Notes: generated by a model from the sequence alone, not told the origin. Shown: positions 26,612-36,570, numbered from the stretch's first letter. The stretch: 54,744 nucleotides of DNA from an uncultured archaeon (GCA_938017985.1 CALIKS010000001.1:1-54744), one strand, 5' to 3'. Numbers and translations are program-made.

Positions 26612-28613
26612 GAGTGAAAGACCACTTGAAGATAGATTAATACAGTTTTTTAAGTCAGATAAGTATAGAGAGCTCATCTCACGGGCTGTTCTGTCAGGTA
26701 AAAAATCAATACCGGTAGACTTCAATGATATACTCCTATTCGATCAGTCTTTTGCAGAACTTCTCTTCGAAAGGCCTAATGATTATTTGCCTATTCTTAA
26801 CAGGGCCGTTAAGACCCAGCTTGAATTAGAATACCCGGAATATGCAGAAAAGATTGGAAAATTCTATGCTAGGATTAGGGGGCTACCTGAGGTAGTCAAG
26901 ATTAGACAGATTAGGGCTGAACATCTCCGCAGATTAATAATGATTGATGGCATTGTTGTCAGGGCGACGACTGTAAGACCAATCCTCGAGGCGGCTACCT
27001 ATCAATGTAAGTATTGCGGAGCAAAGTACAAAATGGATGGTGGTAGACCTCCAACCAGATGCAAGAATCCAAGATGTGCGAGTAGGAAGCCTCAATTCGA
27101 ATTAATCGAAGAGGAGTCAATGTTCGTAGATTATCAAGTATTAGGCGTACAGGAGAAGCCAGAGGATCTCCCGCCAGGTCAGTTGCCCAGGCTCCTCGAA
27201 GTTAGGTTAAGAGACGACATTGTGGATGCTGCTGCTCCAGGAGACAGAGTAGTAATTTGTGGAATACTGCAAGCAATAGGTGAGAAGGGAGATACAGCGG
27301 CTCAGCCGATGCGGATCTTCCTTGAAGCAGTATCGATTGAGACTAGAGGTAAGGAGATGGAGTCGTTGCTCATCACTCCAGAAGAGGAGGAGTTGTTTAG
27401 AAAGATGGCCGCTGATCCAGAGATTCATCGGAAACTCATAGCTTCAATTGCACCATCAGTTGAGGGAATGGATTACATAAAGGAGGCAATCATGCTTTCC
27501 CTTTTTGGTGGTAGACAAAAAGTATTCAGTGACGGCGTCAAGGTTAGGGGCGACATACACGTATTACTAGTAGGCGATCCCGGCACCGCTAAATCAACAC
27601 TTTTACAATTTGCGGCACAGATAGCTCCCAGAGGTGTCTACACCTCAGGTAGGGGAAGCACTGCGGCCGGCCTGACGGCGGCCGTGGTGAGAGATGCCGG
27701 CGGAGGAATGGTACTCGAGGCTGGTGCGAGTGTCTTGGCGGACATGGGCGTATGTGTGATTGATGAGATTGATAAGATGAGGCCTGAGGACCGGGTTGCG
27801 ATGCATGAGGTCATGGCTCAGCAGACAGCGAGCATAGCTAAGGGCGGAATAGTTGCGACGCTGAACGCGAGGTGCAGCATCCTCGCAGCGTCTAATCCAG
27901 AGCTGGGTAGGTATGATCCGTATAGGCCATTTAATGAAAATGTTAATCTCCCCATAACCCTGCTCTCTAGGTTTGACCTAATATTCGTAATTAGGGATGA
28001 GCCAAACGTCGAGACCGACCAAAAAATATCTCGTCACATAATTTCTCTTCATAGCGGGGAGGAGAGGAGCGTCACTTCTCCGATTCCTCCCAATCTTCTC
28101 AAGAAGTATATTGCTTATTCCAAGAAGATTGAGCCTATACTTACGCCGGAGGCTGCTTCAGCCTTACAACAGTTTTACCTGCAGATGAGAAGCGTCTACG
28201 AGAAGACCTCAACTGTATCTATTACCGCTAGGCAGCTAGAGTCACTCATCAGGCTGGCAGAGGCCAGAGCTAGGGCAGCTCTCAGAAATATTGTGACGGA
28301 AGAGGATGCAAAAGCAGCGATAGAGCTTATGAGAAAAAGTTTGTCAGAAGTGGGAATAGATGTTGAGTCCGGTAAACCAGACATAGACGTGATAATGACG
28401 GGTAAACCCATGAGTGTCAGGGAGAAGCTAAGCCTAGTTCTTGACGTTATAAGACAATTAGAACAGCAGCATGGATACGCAGATGACACCGCTCTTCGAC
28501 AGGAACTACAAGAGCAAGGATTGAGCAAGGGTGAGATCGATAGAATAATTAACAGAATGATAACTGAGGGGAGAATCTATTCCCCTAAGCCCGGCGCATA
28601 TAGACTGACCTGA
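26604..28613 (+). CDS. mcm: Replicative DNA helicase MCM
   Basis: This 669-residue protein has the MCM N-terminal domain with a zinc-binding set ('CKYCGAKYK ... CKNPRCASRK'). The AAA+ core has Walker A 'LLVGDPGTAKSTLLQFAAQ', Walker B 'ADMGVCVIDEIDKM' and the arginine finger 'LLSRFDLIFVIRDEP'. A C-terminal winged helix ('HGYADDTALRQELQEQGLSKGEIDRIINRMITEGRIYSPKPGAYRL') follows. There is no intein. ATG 26604 is chosen because GGTGAGG lies just upstream within the gins gene; GTG 26592 would overlap that site. It is co-transcribed with gins and followed after 10 nt by Hel308. Confidence 0.97.
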   Translation: MAESERPLEDRLIQFFKSDKYRELISRAVLSGKKSIPVDFNDILLFDQSFAELLFERPNDYLPILNRAVKTQLELEYPEYAEKIGKFYARIRGLPEVVKIRQIRAEHLRRLIMIDGIVVRATTVRPILEAATYQCKYCGAKYKMDGGRPPTRCKNPRCASRKPQFELIEEESMFVDYQVLGVQEKPEDLPPGQLPRLLEVRLRDDIVDAAAPGDRVVICGILQAIGEKGDTAAQPMRIFLEAVSIETRGKEMESLLITPEEEELFRKMAADPEIHRKLIASIAPSVEGMDYIKEAIMLSLFGGRQKVFSDGVKVRGDIHVLLVGDPGTAKSTLLQFAAQIAPRGVYTSGRGSTAAGLTAAVVRDAGGGMVLEAGASVLADMGVCVIDEIDKMRPEDRVAMHEVMAQQTASIAKGGIVATLNARCSILAASNPELGRYDPYRPFNENVNLPITLLSRFDLIFVIRDEPNVETDQKISRHIISLHSGEERSVTSPIPPNLLKKYIAYSKKIEPILTPEAASALQQFYLQMRSVYEKTSTVSITARQLESLIRLAEARARAALRNIVTEEDAKAAIELMRKSLSEVGIDVESGKPDIDVIMTGKPMSVREKLSLVLDVIRQLEQQHGYADDTALRQELQEQGLSKGEIDRIINRMITEGRIYSPKPGAYRLT

Positions 28614-28623
28614 GGATGAGTAC

Positions 28624-30786
28624 TTGAAGATTAGCGATACAGGACTCGACGAGCGATTAATTGTCGGCTTAAGGAAGGAAGGGATAGAGACATTATATCC
28701 TCACCAGATCGAGGCAATAAAGAAAGGATTACTTGTTGGACGAAACATGGTAATCTCTGCACCCACCGCGTCGGGTAAGACGCTCCTTGCTATGCTTGCC
28801 GCTCACCGTCAACTTACACTTGGCAAGAAAGTTCTCTACCTAACCCCATTGCGTGCATTAACATCTGAGAAATATCAGGACTTTAAACGAATATTTGAAA
28901 ACTCAAACATTCCCGCATCGATAGCCGCAGTCTCGGGTGATTACGATGATCCCGGCGAATGGATTGGTAGGCGGGACTTCATAGTCTCGACTTATGAGAA
29001 GGCAGACAGTCTCATTAGGCATAAGGCTAGCTGGTTAAGCGGCGTGGGATTAGTAGTCATTGATGAGATTCACATGATAGGAGACAGGGAAAGAGGACCA
29101 ACACTAGAGATGACAATATCAAAACTATCGGAGGTCGTTAAAGATGCGCAGTTTCTATGTTTAAGCGCAACAATAAGAAATGTTGAGGAGATTGCAGAAT
29201 GGTTAGAAGCTGTACCTATTATCAGTAATTTTAGACCTGTACCATTGATAGAGGGAGTACTGAGAGGAAACAAGCTCACTTTATGTGACAATACAGTGAG
29301 GCGGGTCAGGAGCAGTGGAGATCCATTATCGGCAGTCGTAGCAGATGGGCTCATAGACGGTGGACAAGTACTGGTATTTGCACTGACTAGGCGGAAGGCA
29401 GAGAGCTATGCAGCTAAGCTTGCCGAAGTAGTTCCTTATGTTGCTCAGTTCAGCGACGAGATAAAAAGCTCACTGGAGAGAATAGCAGAGAATATTCTTG
29501 AGTCTGAGCCGGAGTCTCCTTTTTCCGAGAAATTAGCATTATTAGTTAATAGGGGCGTTGCTTTTCACCACGCCGGACTTGGACATGCTCATCGTAAAGC
29601 AGTTGAAGATGCGTTCAGGTCAAGGATTTTGCCAGTAATATGTGCTACTCCGACGCTTGCTGCAGGCGTTAATCTTCCTGCCAGACTAGTTGTTATTCCA
29701 GAGTTTAGGAGATATGACTCACATTATGGTCCTTCTTCATTGTCAGTGATGGAGTATAAGCAGCTGTGTGGACGGGCTGGTAGACCAATCTATGATAATG
29801 TCGGATATGCGATAATCATAGCTAGGAATAAAGAGGAGGAAGAATATTTCATGCAAAAGTATGTAAAGGGAGAGCCTGAAAAAATCTATTCATGTTTAGG
29901 AAGCGAGAGGCATTTAAGGTCTCACATACTCTCACTCATAGCATCCGAGCTTGTATCTTCAGAACTAAGCCTGAGAAGAGTCCTGAGCAGAACGTTTTAT
30001 GCACACCAATTTGGCGGAAAGATTATTGAAGAAAAAGTCGATACAATACTTGAATTTCTCCAAGAAAACGAAATGATTAGGAGAGATGACGGAATCATAG
30101 CAACACCCTTAGGACAGAGAGTATCTCAGCTCTACATCGACCCGCTGTCTGCAGTGAGGATTGTACACTACATAAGAGATGCCGGACACTTAACCGAGAC
30201 AGGAATGCTACAAGTGATAAGTATTACTCCAGACATGGCTGAATATAGCTTTGCAAGGATTAGGAGGCAGAAGATAGAGAGATATATCGACTCGATGAGT
30301 GATGAGCTCATCGAGCCTCCACCCGACCCCGTAGAAGACCCTGAGGGATACGAGTTCTTCTTAGACTCAATGAAGAATCTACTAATCATGAAGGAATGGA
30401 TAAACGAAATACCAGAAAGACAAATCTACGACGAGTTCAACATTGAACCAGGAGATTTTGCTGCGCTTAGGGAAAGAGCCGAGTGGCTCAGCTATGCAGC
30501 CTCACAACTATGCTTGACTCTTGGAAGAAAGTCTCTTTTTAAGGCATACGAGACACTTACTGTAAGAATTAAGCATGGCGTGAAAAATGAACTCTTAGAG
30601 CTTGTCTCACTACCAAGCATAGGTAGAGTAAGAGGAAGAAGTCTTTGGAATCATGGAATACGCTCGTTAAAAGACCTTGAAGAAGCATCGGTTGAGGAGC
30701 TCTCAAGAATTCCCGGAATCGGTAAAAATTTAGCAGAAAAGCTAAAGAAGAGCCTTCCTGGACAGTCTGCCGCTCTGAAGAAATAA
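28624..30786 (+). CDS. hel308: Hel308-type ATP-dependent DNA helicase
   Basis: This 720-residue Ski2-like superfamily 2 helicase has Q motif 'LYPHQIEAI', motif I 'SAPTASGKTLLAML', motif II 'LVVIDEIHMIGD', motif III 'LCLSATIRN' and motif VI 'YKQLCGRAGRP'. C-terminal winged-helix and ratchet regions follow, ending in a helix-hairpin-helix ('LSRIPGIGKNLAEKLKKS'). It unwinds lagging strands at stalled forks, consistent with its place after mcm. The start is TTG 28624 with GAGG about 9 nt upstream; no ATG fits. The last 45 nt overlap the convergent CitG-like gene. Confidence 0.94.
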   Translation: MKISDTGLDERLIVGLRKEGIETLYPHQIEAIKKGLLVGRNMVISAPTASGKTLLAMLAAHRQLTLGKKVLYLTPLRALTSEKYQDFKRIFENSNIPASIAAVSGDYDDPGEWIGRRDFIVSTYEKADSLIRHKASWLSGVGLVVIDEIHMIGDRERGPTLEMTISKLSEVVKDAQFLCLSATIRNVEEIAEWLEAVPIISNFRPVPLIEGVLRGNKLTLCDNTVRRVRSSGDPLSAVVADGLIDGGQVLVFALTRRKAESYAAKLAEVVPYVAQFSDEIKSSLERIAENILESEPESPFSEKLALLVNRGVAFHHAGLGHAHRKAVEDAFRSRILPVICATPTLAAGVNLPARLVVIPEFRRYDSHYGPSSLSVMEYKQLCGRAGRPIYDNVGYAIIIARNKEEEEYFMQKYVKGEPEKIYSCLGSERHLRSHILSLIASELVSSELSLRRVLSRTFYAHQFGGKIIEEKVDTILEFLQENEMIRRDDGIIATPLGQRVSQLYIDPLSAVRIVHYIRDAGHLTETGMLQVISITPDMAEYSFARIRRQKIERYIDSMSDELIEPPPDPVEDPEGYEFFLDSMKNLLIMKEWINEIPERQIYDEFNIEPGDFAALRERAEWLSYAASQLCLTLGRKSLFKAYETLTVRIKHGVKNELLELVSLPSIGRVRGRSLWNHGIRSLKDLEEASVEELSRIPGIGKNLAEKLKKSLPGQSAALKK

Positions 30787-31683
30787 TACAGCAAGTGAAG
30801 CACATAGGACATCTGCCGACGACCCAGGTCTAAAATCGTTCTTTCTTAAGTACTCATCCAGTAGGTTCAGCATCCTTTGCCCGTCCCTAGTCGCGGCCCC
30901 TCCTGCTTTTAATACGCGTCTTGAAAGCTCCATTACGATTCTAGCGCTTTCTATTCCTGATTTTTTAGAAATATGAGTGTCAGGCCTTTTTGACATTACT
31001 TCGAGTAGAGCATTGATTGATGAGATCTCGATGTCATTTGTTTTTTTCAACCATGATTTTAGCGATTTTAGACAGACATCAAACGTTAATGAGTAGTTAT
31101 TTATGTACTCGCCAATTATTTCGTCCCTTTTCTCGTAGGGTCTAAATACGTCTAGAATTGTTGCCTTTCTATTCTCAATCAACTTGTACGTCTCTTGCCT
31201 ATTTACATCTAGGAAAGGGACTCTTCCCAGGCCTCTTGGAGAAATTTTTGCTATAGACCTTAGGATACATGTGCAGTCCCTCCAGTCCATTGTCTTCAAT
31301 ACTTTTTTAATCGTTCTCCTAAGCTTCTCAGTTTTTCTCCATTCATTCCTAGAACCTAATACGCCCGCAGCACATGAAAGAGGAAATGATAACAATAATG
31401 CGCCTAGGTGCGTGTTTCCACCATCTTGGACACGAAGCATGTCTTCGACTGCATTTAAGATATAATTTCCTAGCCTTCCCCTCCATGCATGCCTGCTGCC
31501 GCTTATGGCTGCTAATCTAAACCAGCGATAGAACGCGACTGATGATGCCTGAAAATTCAGTATGTCCATTTCATGAAATTTATGTAGTTTGTCCACCAAT
31601 CCAGGCTTTGGTGAGACAGTAGACTCTACCAGCATTGCCGTGACTAGGCATCTTGCCACCTCGTCGCCTACAGGGATTGACAT
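30742..31683 (-). CDS. Triphosphoribosyl-dephospho-CoA synthase (CitG/MdcB) family protein
   Basis: The 313-residue protein has the family motifs 'LVESTVSPKPGLVDKLHKFHEMDILNFQASSVAFYRWF' and 'MLRVQDGGNTHLGALLLSFPLSCAAG' (conserved GGNTHLG), plus a C-terminal 'RRVLKAGGAATRDGQRML'. Bacterial CitG makes the prosthetic group precursor of citrate lyase; archaea usually lack that enzyme and no citrate or malonate lyase gene is nearby, so this member probably has another phosphoribosyl-transfer role. It follows a predicted methyltransferase gene with only a few bases between (31683 and 31687), suggesting a shared operon. Confidence 0.8.
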   Translation of the reverse strand: MSIPVGDEVARCLVTAMLVESTVSPKPGLVDKLHKFHEMDILNFQASSVAFYRWFRLAAISGSRHAWRGRLGNYILNAVEDMLRVQDGGNTHLGALLLSFPLSCAAGVLGSRNEWRKTEKLRRTIKKVLKTMDWRDCTCILRSIAKISPRGLGRVPFLDVNRQETYKLIENRKATILDVFRPYEKRDEIIGEYINNYSLTFDVCLKSLKSWLKKTNDIEISSINALLEVMSKRPDTHISKKSGIESARIVMELSRRVLKAGGAATRDGQRMLNLLDEYLRKNDFRPGSSADVLCASLAVLFLQSGRLSRKALL

Positions 31684-31686
31684 CGT

Positions 31687-32586
31687 CTAGTAATGTCTTC
31701 TCTCGACCTTATATCCATAGACGCACTCAAGGTTGCTGTCCCAGTTGACTCTGAAGCCGGTCTCCATCATTCTTTTCATTACGCCTGCATATATTTTCCT
31801 TCCTCTTCTCTTTCCAGGACTTCCGACATAGTGGACTATGCGTCCACCCGTCCTTAAGACTCTATGAAGCTCCTGATAAAATTCTGATGAGTAGAGCTCC
31901 CCAGCCATTGAGAATCTAGGTGGATCATGAATTACCACGTCGATTGAACCATCATTCATGCGGGCTATATAGTCTATAACGTCGCTCTTAACAGTTGTGA
32001 CGTTATTGCTGGCTAACGCTCTTGACCATGGATTAATCCTCGCCAATTCGTATACATTTTCGTCCTTTTCGACAGTGATTACATGGCTGGCGCCCATTCT
32101 CAGCGCAGATATAGCAGTATATCCTAGGCCCATACACGTGTCTAGAACTGTTTTATTTCTTAGTTTTCCTGCGAGTTTAACCTTTGCAGCGGCATCTAAT
32201 TCTGGAAATGTTCCCTCTACTCTATGCATATGGATGCCGTCTATCTCAATCGTTGGCGCATGTCCCTGAGCTGTCCTCACTAGTTTATAGTAATGACGGG
32301 CCCTGACCTCGGCTATAGATAATGAGTTACCTTGAAGAATATAAATAGATCTTTCATCCTCCCTAACTTCTCTTAGCTGATCGATTCTTAATTCATTATC
32401 ACCAATCAAGACATATTCGCCCTTTATGAAACACTCAGTAGTTGATAGGTGGAGGTCTAGTGAGACTCCAATAGTTTTAATACCTTTCTCGTATGCTTGT
32501 AGGATTTTAGCAGCCGAATCACATGTAATGAGATAAGCAATAATCGGCTCGAACCTTTTCTCTTCTCTTCTTAGATTTTCAGCCAT
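31687..32586 (-). CDS. Predicted archaeal SAM-dependent methyltransferase (COG2521-like)
   Basis: The protein has 299 residues. A Rossmann methyltransferase core begins near residue 140: 'KTVLDTCMGLGYTAISALRMGASHVITVEKDENVYELARINPWS' (motif I and the acidic motif II), then 'IDVVIHDPPRFSMAGELYSSEFYQELHRVLRTGGRIVHYVG' with DPPR as motif IV. 'DPPR' is close to the (N/D)PP(Y/F) used for base or amide N-methylation. The N-terminal 130 residues are an unrecognised domain, perhaps RNA- or protein-binding. The substrate is unknown. It probably heads an operon with the CitG-like gene. Confidence 0.82.
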   Translation of the reverse strand: MAENLRREEKRFEPIIAYLITCDSAAKILQAYEKGIKTIGVSLDLHLSTTECFIKGEYVLIGDNELRIDQLREVREDERSIYILQGNSLSIAEVRARHYYKLVRTAQGHAPTIEIDGIHMHRVEGTFPELDAAAKVKLAGKLRNKTVLDTCMGLGYTAISALRMGASHVITVEKDENVYELARINPWSRALASNNVTTVKSDVIDYIARMNDGSIDVVIHDPPRFSMAGELYSSEFYQELHRVLRTGGRIVHYVGSPGKRRGRKIYAGVMKRMMETGFRVNWDSNLECVYGYKVERRHY

Positions 32587-32801
32587 TCCTCTTAATCATC
32601 CATCTCTAATTAGAGTTTAGCTAGAGTATCAGTATAAGATTCTTGCTTGTCAAGACATATTAAAAGATTATCAAAAGATTGTTGCTTCCCGCATCCCAGC
32701 AGAGTTAGACATCAATATGCGTTTGGACAATGATAAAAAAGTAGATTATTAAGTAATTATTAGTCTAAAATAAATTATGGAGATGGCTGGGTGATGTCGT
32801 G

Positions 32802-33308
32802 ATGGATAGACTCTGGGCGCCTTGGAGAATGGCATATATAGGTGGGCCGAGACAGCAGGGCTGTATACTCTGTACAAAGCCAAAGGAGAGGAATGATAGA
32901 GCCAACCTAATAATTATTCGTGGTGATGTATGCTTCGTAATGTTAAATGCTTATCCATACAATAATGGCCACCTTATGGTCGCTCCTTACAGACATGTTG
33001 GAGACCCAAGTAGGCTAAGCTATAAAGAATCATCAGAGTTAATGAGACTATCAATTCTTAGTATTGAGCTTCTCAGGCGAGCCCTTGCACCATCAGGCTT
33101 CAACATAGGAATGAACATCGGACGAGTGGCCGGAGCCGGAATAGCTGACCATTTACACATGCATGTTGTTCCTAGATGGTCTGGTGACACTAATTATATG
33201 CCCATCATAGCTGATACTAAGGTTCTTCCAGAGTATCTAGATACTACCTATACAAAATTGATGGAATATTTACCTTCAGAAATAAAGTCAAGGCTTCAAT
33301 CACCATAA
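32802..33308 (+). CDS. HIT-family nucleotide hydrolase
   Basis: The protein has 168 residues. The histidine-triad motif 'HLHMHVVPRW' is present, with the upstream 'MLNAYPYNNGHLMVAPYRHVGDPS' segment and a possible zinc pair 'CILC'. The N-terminus 'MDRLWAPWRMAYIGG' is typical of Ap4A phosphorylase/HIT-like proteins in archaea and actinobacteria. It cleaves nucleotidyl phosphates such as Ap4A or AMP-lysine. ATG 32802 is preferred (GGGTGATG site just upstream); GTG 32799 adds one residue. The 212 nt before it are AT-rich and hold no other gene that I can see. Confidence 0.9.
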   Translation: MDRLWAPWRMAYIGGPRQQGCILCTKPKERNDRANLIIIRGDVCFVMLNAYPYNNGHLMVAPYRHVGDPSRLSYKESSELMRLSILSIELLRRALAPSGFNIGMNIGRVAGAGIADHLHMHVVPRWSGDTNYMPIIADTKVLPEYLDTTYTKLMEYLPSEIKSRLQSP

Positions 33309-33353
33309 GGACGCATCCTCAAATATAGCTAGTTTTTATTGAATTGAGCAGAG

Positions 33354-34010
33354 ATGATGAAGGCTCTACTAACGGATCTTGATGCCACGATCATAGATAA
33401 TAGGGAGAGACGTGTCATGGCTGTAGAGCGTGTTATAAACATTAAAATTGACAATGTAAAGAGGATTCAGGCATATAACGCCCTTACGATTGAGGATGTC
33501 GCTAAAATCGCTGGAGTAGAGTCGAGGAGTAAAGAAATGGATGAGATAATCAATACTTTTCTGGACGACTTGGAATTGTATAAATTTGATCGTCCTGTTG
33601 AGGGCGCGGTAGAAACGCTTAACCATCTTCATAAAAATGGGCTAATTATTATTTATGTTACTGGGAGGCCAGGACTGGATTACATTCTTCCATTTCTCGA
33701 GAGTATGGGGTTTCCAATAGGACCTGTATATTATCAGAGGATAGCTGGAGAGGGGGCCACTGAGATTAAGAAAAGCCTCTTAGAAAAAGCAGTTATTGAG
33801 AATGGAATAGACCCGCGCATGTCAGTCAGTCTAGGAGATATGCCCCATGATGGCATCGCTTCGCGTCTCCTCAACATTTACAGCATCGGCACCACGCAGG
33901 TCTCAGGCATATCCCCAGAAATTATTAAGCAATACTTCGATGATGTAATAACACATATATCTAATCTGCCACTCGTTCTTAGTCGGTTAGAAAAAGAAAA
34001 AAGGAGCTAA
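33354..34010 (+). CDS. HAD-superfamily hydrolase
   Basis: This 218-residue protein has HAD motif I 'ALLTDLDATIIDNRERR' (DxD), motif II 'LIIIYVTGRPG', a motif III Lys within 'EIKKSLLEK', and motif IV 'VSLGDMPHDGIA' (GDxxxD). A cap region lies between motifs I and II. It is a phosphatase-type enzyme of unknown substrate. It sits between HIT and TYW1 genes in the same direction, with short gaps of 33-45 nt, so the three may be one transcript. Start ATG 33354 (MMKALL). Confidence 0.85.
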   Translation: MMKALLTDLDATIIDNRERRVMAVERVINIKIDNVKRIQAYNALTIEDVAKIAGVESRSKEMDEIINTFLDDLELYKFDRPVEGAVETLNHLHKNGLIIIYVTGRPGLDYILPFLESMGFPIGPVYYQRIAGEGATEIKKSLLEKAVIENGIDPRMSVSLGDMPHDGIASRLLNIYSIGTTQVSGISPEIIKQYFDDVITHISNLPLVLSRLEKEKRS

Positions 34011-34043
34011 ATGATACTATTATGGGAGCGGTGAAAAACCGGA

Positions 34044-35066
34044 GTGGAGGCGCTTAAATTCTCTGAGGATAGAATAAAGAAATACGAAGCTGCTGGTTAT
34101 AGACTCATTGGAAGCCATAAACATGCAGGAGTAGAGATATGCAGGTGGACTAAGTCTAGGTTGAGAGGAGGAAGAAACTGCTATAAATCAATCTATGGAA
34201 TCGACTCGAGAAGATGCATACAGATGACCCCCACCGTTGATTTCTGCAACTTCGCCTGTCCATGGTGCTGGCGTCCGTTTGGACTTCATAGAAATAAAGC
34301 ACACGGAACGGTCTGGGACGAGCCTTTAACAATTGTTAAAGAAATGATAAAGGCTCAGAGAGAGTTGCTTTCAGGATTTGGCGGCAATCCACTCACGAGT
34401 AAAGAATCATTTAACAAGGCTATGAGGCCAGCACACGTAGCCATCTCTCTTGACGGTGAGCCAACACTATATCCGTTTTTGGCAGATCTCATTAATGAGG
34501 TAAAGAGTAGGGGCATGACAAGCTTCCTCGTCACTAATGGTTCCCTCCCAAATAGGCTGAAGGAATTAATTGAGAGGAATGCTATTCCAACAAACCTTTA
34601 CGTCAGTGTCTACTCAACGAGTAGCGAGGATTACGACCTAGTAACTAGGTCGTCCGTGCCGGGAGCTTTTAGAAAAGTATTTGAGAGTCTTAGTCTTCTA
34701 AACAGATTCGGTGAGAATGGCTGTAGGACAGTTTTCAGGATGACTGTCGTAAAGAACGTTAACATGAAGGATCCTGACGGATACGCCTACCTAATTAAAA
34801 TGGCTGAGCCACACTTCGTAGAAGTTAAGGGATATGCATGGCTTGGCGAGTCGAGGCTCAGACTGCCTAGAACGACTTCACCAACTTTCGATGAGCTCGA
34901 AAATTTCGCTGAAAAAGTAATCGAGAAGACAGGTTATAAAATCAAGATGCGTGACAGGATTAGTAACATAGTTGTCGCCGTAAGAGATGAGGATACTTGG
35001 AGATGGAACATAGAGCTCGCTAAAAAATTTCTTAAACTTGATGGAGTTCCTGCCAAAAATTATTAA
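34044..35066 (+). CDS. taw1: 4-demethylwyosine synthase TYW1 (radical SAM)
   Basis: The 340-residue protein has the TYW1 pattern: 'HKHAGVEICRWTKSRLRGGRNCYKSIYGIDSRRCIQMTP', the radical SAM triad 'CNFACPWCWRP' and 'HVAISLDGEPTLYPFL'. The additional N-terminal cysteines (CRW, CYK, C in RRC) bind the second Fe-S cluster. It condenses pyruvate carbons onto N1-methylguanosine-37 of tRNA-Phe in wyosine biosynthesis. It is the archaeal form without the flavodoxin domain. The start is GTG 34044; a GGTGA site is about 9 nt upstream. Confidence 0.95.
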   Translation: MEALKFSEDRIKKYEAAGYRLIGSHKHAGVEICRWTKSRLRGGRNCYKSIYGIDSRRCIQMTPTVDFCNFACPWCWRPFGLHRNKAHGTVWDEPLTIVKEMIKAQRELLSGFGGNPLTSKESFNKAMRPAHVAISLDGEPTLYPFLADLINEVKSRGMTSFLVTNGSLPNRLKELIERNAIPTNLYVSVYSTSSEDYDLVTRSSVPGAFRKVFESLSLLNRFGENGCRTVFRMTVVKNVNMKDPDGYAYLIKMAEPHFVEVKGYAWLGESRLRLPRTTSPTFDELENFAEKVIEKTGYKIKMRDRISNIVVAVRDEDTWRWNIELAKKFLKLDGVPAKNY

Positions 35067-35135
35067 GAAAAAATTGAATAGATATAATTAAATCTTTAAA
35101 AAATAGTTTTTTCTAATTTTTCTATCGTTAAAGAG

Positions 35136-36539
35136 ATGAAACTAGTCTTTAAGTTCGGTGGTACCTCTTTGGCTAATGGCCAGAGGATTAAGCATGCTGC
35201 AAAATTAGTAATGAATCATCTAGCCGAGAATAAGATAGTTACAGTATGTTCAGCGATGGGTGATACGACTGATAATTTGATTGATGCATTAGAGGCGGCT
35301 GTCAGTGGAGATGAGGAAAAAACCAATGACATATTGACACAAATATCAAACATACACATTGATGCGATTAAGGATGCCGTAAGCCTAGATAGTGCGAGAG
35401 AAATAGTATATTCTGAGATATCTAATAATCTTGAGAGGCTCAGACAAGTGCTGAACAGTGTTTATTTCTTAAGAGAAGCAACTCCAAGGACTCGTGACTA
35501 TGTATTATCCTTCGGCGAGAGAATGTCTACAAGAATTATGTGGGGCGCACTCACAAGCTTGGGGGTAGAGGCAAAATACCTCGAAGGGGGAGAGGCCGGG
35601 ATAGTTACTGATTCATCATTCGGCGAGGCTGACCCAATAATGGATATTACGGTTAAGGAAGTTAGGGAGAGGATTAATGACTTACTGAATAAAAACATTA
35701 CTCCCGTTGTCACGGGCTTCATAGCAGTTAGTATTGATGGAGCCATTACTACACTGGGTAGGGGAGGCTCAGACTACACAGCTACCCTCATTGCTTATTC
35801 AATCAATGCAGACGAAGTATGGTTATGGTCAGATGTAGATGGATTAATGACGGCAGACCCGAGAATTGTGAAGAATGCAAAAGTCATACCAGAAATATCG
35901 TTTGAGGAGGCAATGGAGATGGCGCTCTTCGGCGCAAAGGGGCTACATCCAAGGGCCCTCGAACCAGCATGTCAAGGAAAAATAAAGGTAAGAATAAAGA
36001 ATACGCTTAACCCGTCAGCCCCTGGCACGTTAGTGTCGGAGACGGCAAAGGGTTTTGACAGCGTCGTTAAAGCAGTCTTAATTGTTAAAGAAGTTGCTAT
36101 GATTACTTTGAAGGGCTCATCAGTCGCTGGAAAGGCCGGCACAGCTGGAAGAATCCTCAGCGAGCTGGGTAAATTAGGAGTAAACTTGATGATGATTTCT
36201 CAAAGCGTATCTGAGTCGGCTCTCTCATTCATAGTTAGACGAAGGCTGAGCAGTACAGTTATAAATAAGCTCGAGAAGGAGTTCGTCCAGACGGGTATCT
36301 TAAAAGAAGTTGAGTGTGAGCCCGACGTCGTAGTAGTCGCTGTGGTCGGTGAAGGCATGAGAGGCACGCCTGGAGTTGCTAGTAGGGTCTTCGGAGCCGT
36401 AGCAAAAAGGGGCATAAACATTAGGATGATTGCTCAAGGCTCATCAGAACTGAATATATCATTCGTTGTCAAGGAGAAGGATGGAGTCGAGGCAGTAAAT
36501 GCAGTCCATGAGGAATATGGACTAGGAGACAAAAATTGA
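35136..36539 (+). CDS. lysC: Aspartate kinase
   Basis: This 467-residue protein begins 'MKLVFKFGGTSLANGQRIKHAAKL' (KFGGTS catalytic motif). It continues with 'EATPRTRDYVLSFGERMSTRIMWGAL', 'GFIAVSIDGAITTLGRGGSDYTATLIAYSINADEVWLWSDVDGLMTADPR' and two C-terminal ACT domains (about 315-467). It makes aspartyl phosphate for lysine, threonine and methionine synthesis; the ACT domains suggest allosteric feedback. It stands alone, after an AT-rich 69-nt gap and before EF-2. Start ATG 35136. Confidence 0.95.
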   Translation: MKLVFKFGGTSLANGQRIKHAAKLVMNHLAENKIVTVCSAMGDTTDNLIDALEAAVSGDEEKTNDILTQISNIHIDAIKDAVSLDSAREIVYSEISNNLERLRQVLNSVYFLREATPRTRDYVLSFGERMSTRIMWGALTSLGVEAKYLEGGEAGIVTDSSFGEADPIMDITVKEVRERINDLLNKNITPVVTGFIAVSIDGAITTLGRGGSDYTATLIAYSINADEVWLWSDVDGLMTADPRIVKNAKVIPEISFEEAMEMALFGAKGLHPRALEPACQGKIKVRIKNTLNPSAPGTLVSETAKGFDSVVKAVLIVKEVAMITLKGSSVAGKAGTAGRILSELGKLGVNLMMISQSVSESALSFIVRRRLSSTVINKLEKEFVQTGILKEVECEPDVVVVAVVGEGMRGTPGVASRVFGAVAKRGINIRMIAQGSSELNISFVVKEKDGVEAVNAVHEEYGLGDKN

Positions 36540-36570
36540 GATAATGATTAGTGACTAGTCAAAATTAAGG

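Noticed and set aside
32587-32801. Possible small RNA or CRISPR-like element in the 213-nt gap before the HIT gene
   Set aside because: It is AT-rich with only a short local repeat ('aaaagatta' and 'aaaagattg'); no regular repeats, C/D boxes or stable hairpin were found by eye.
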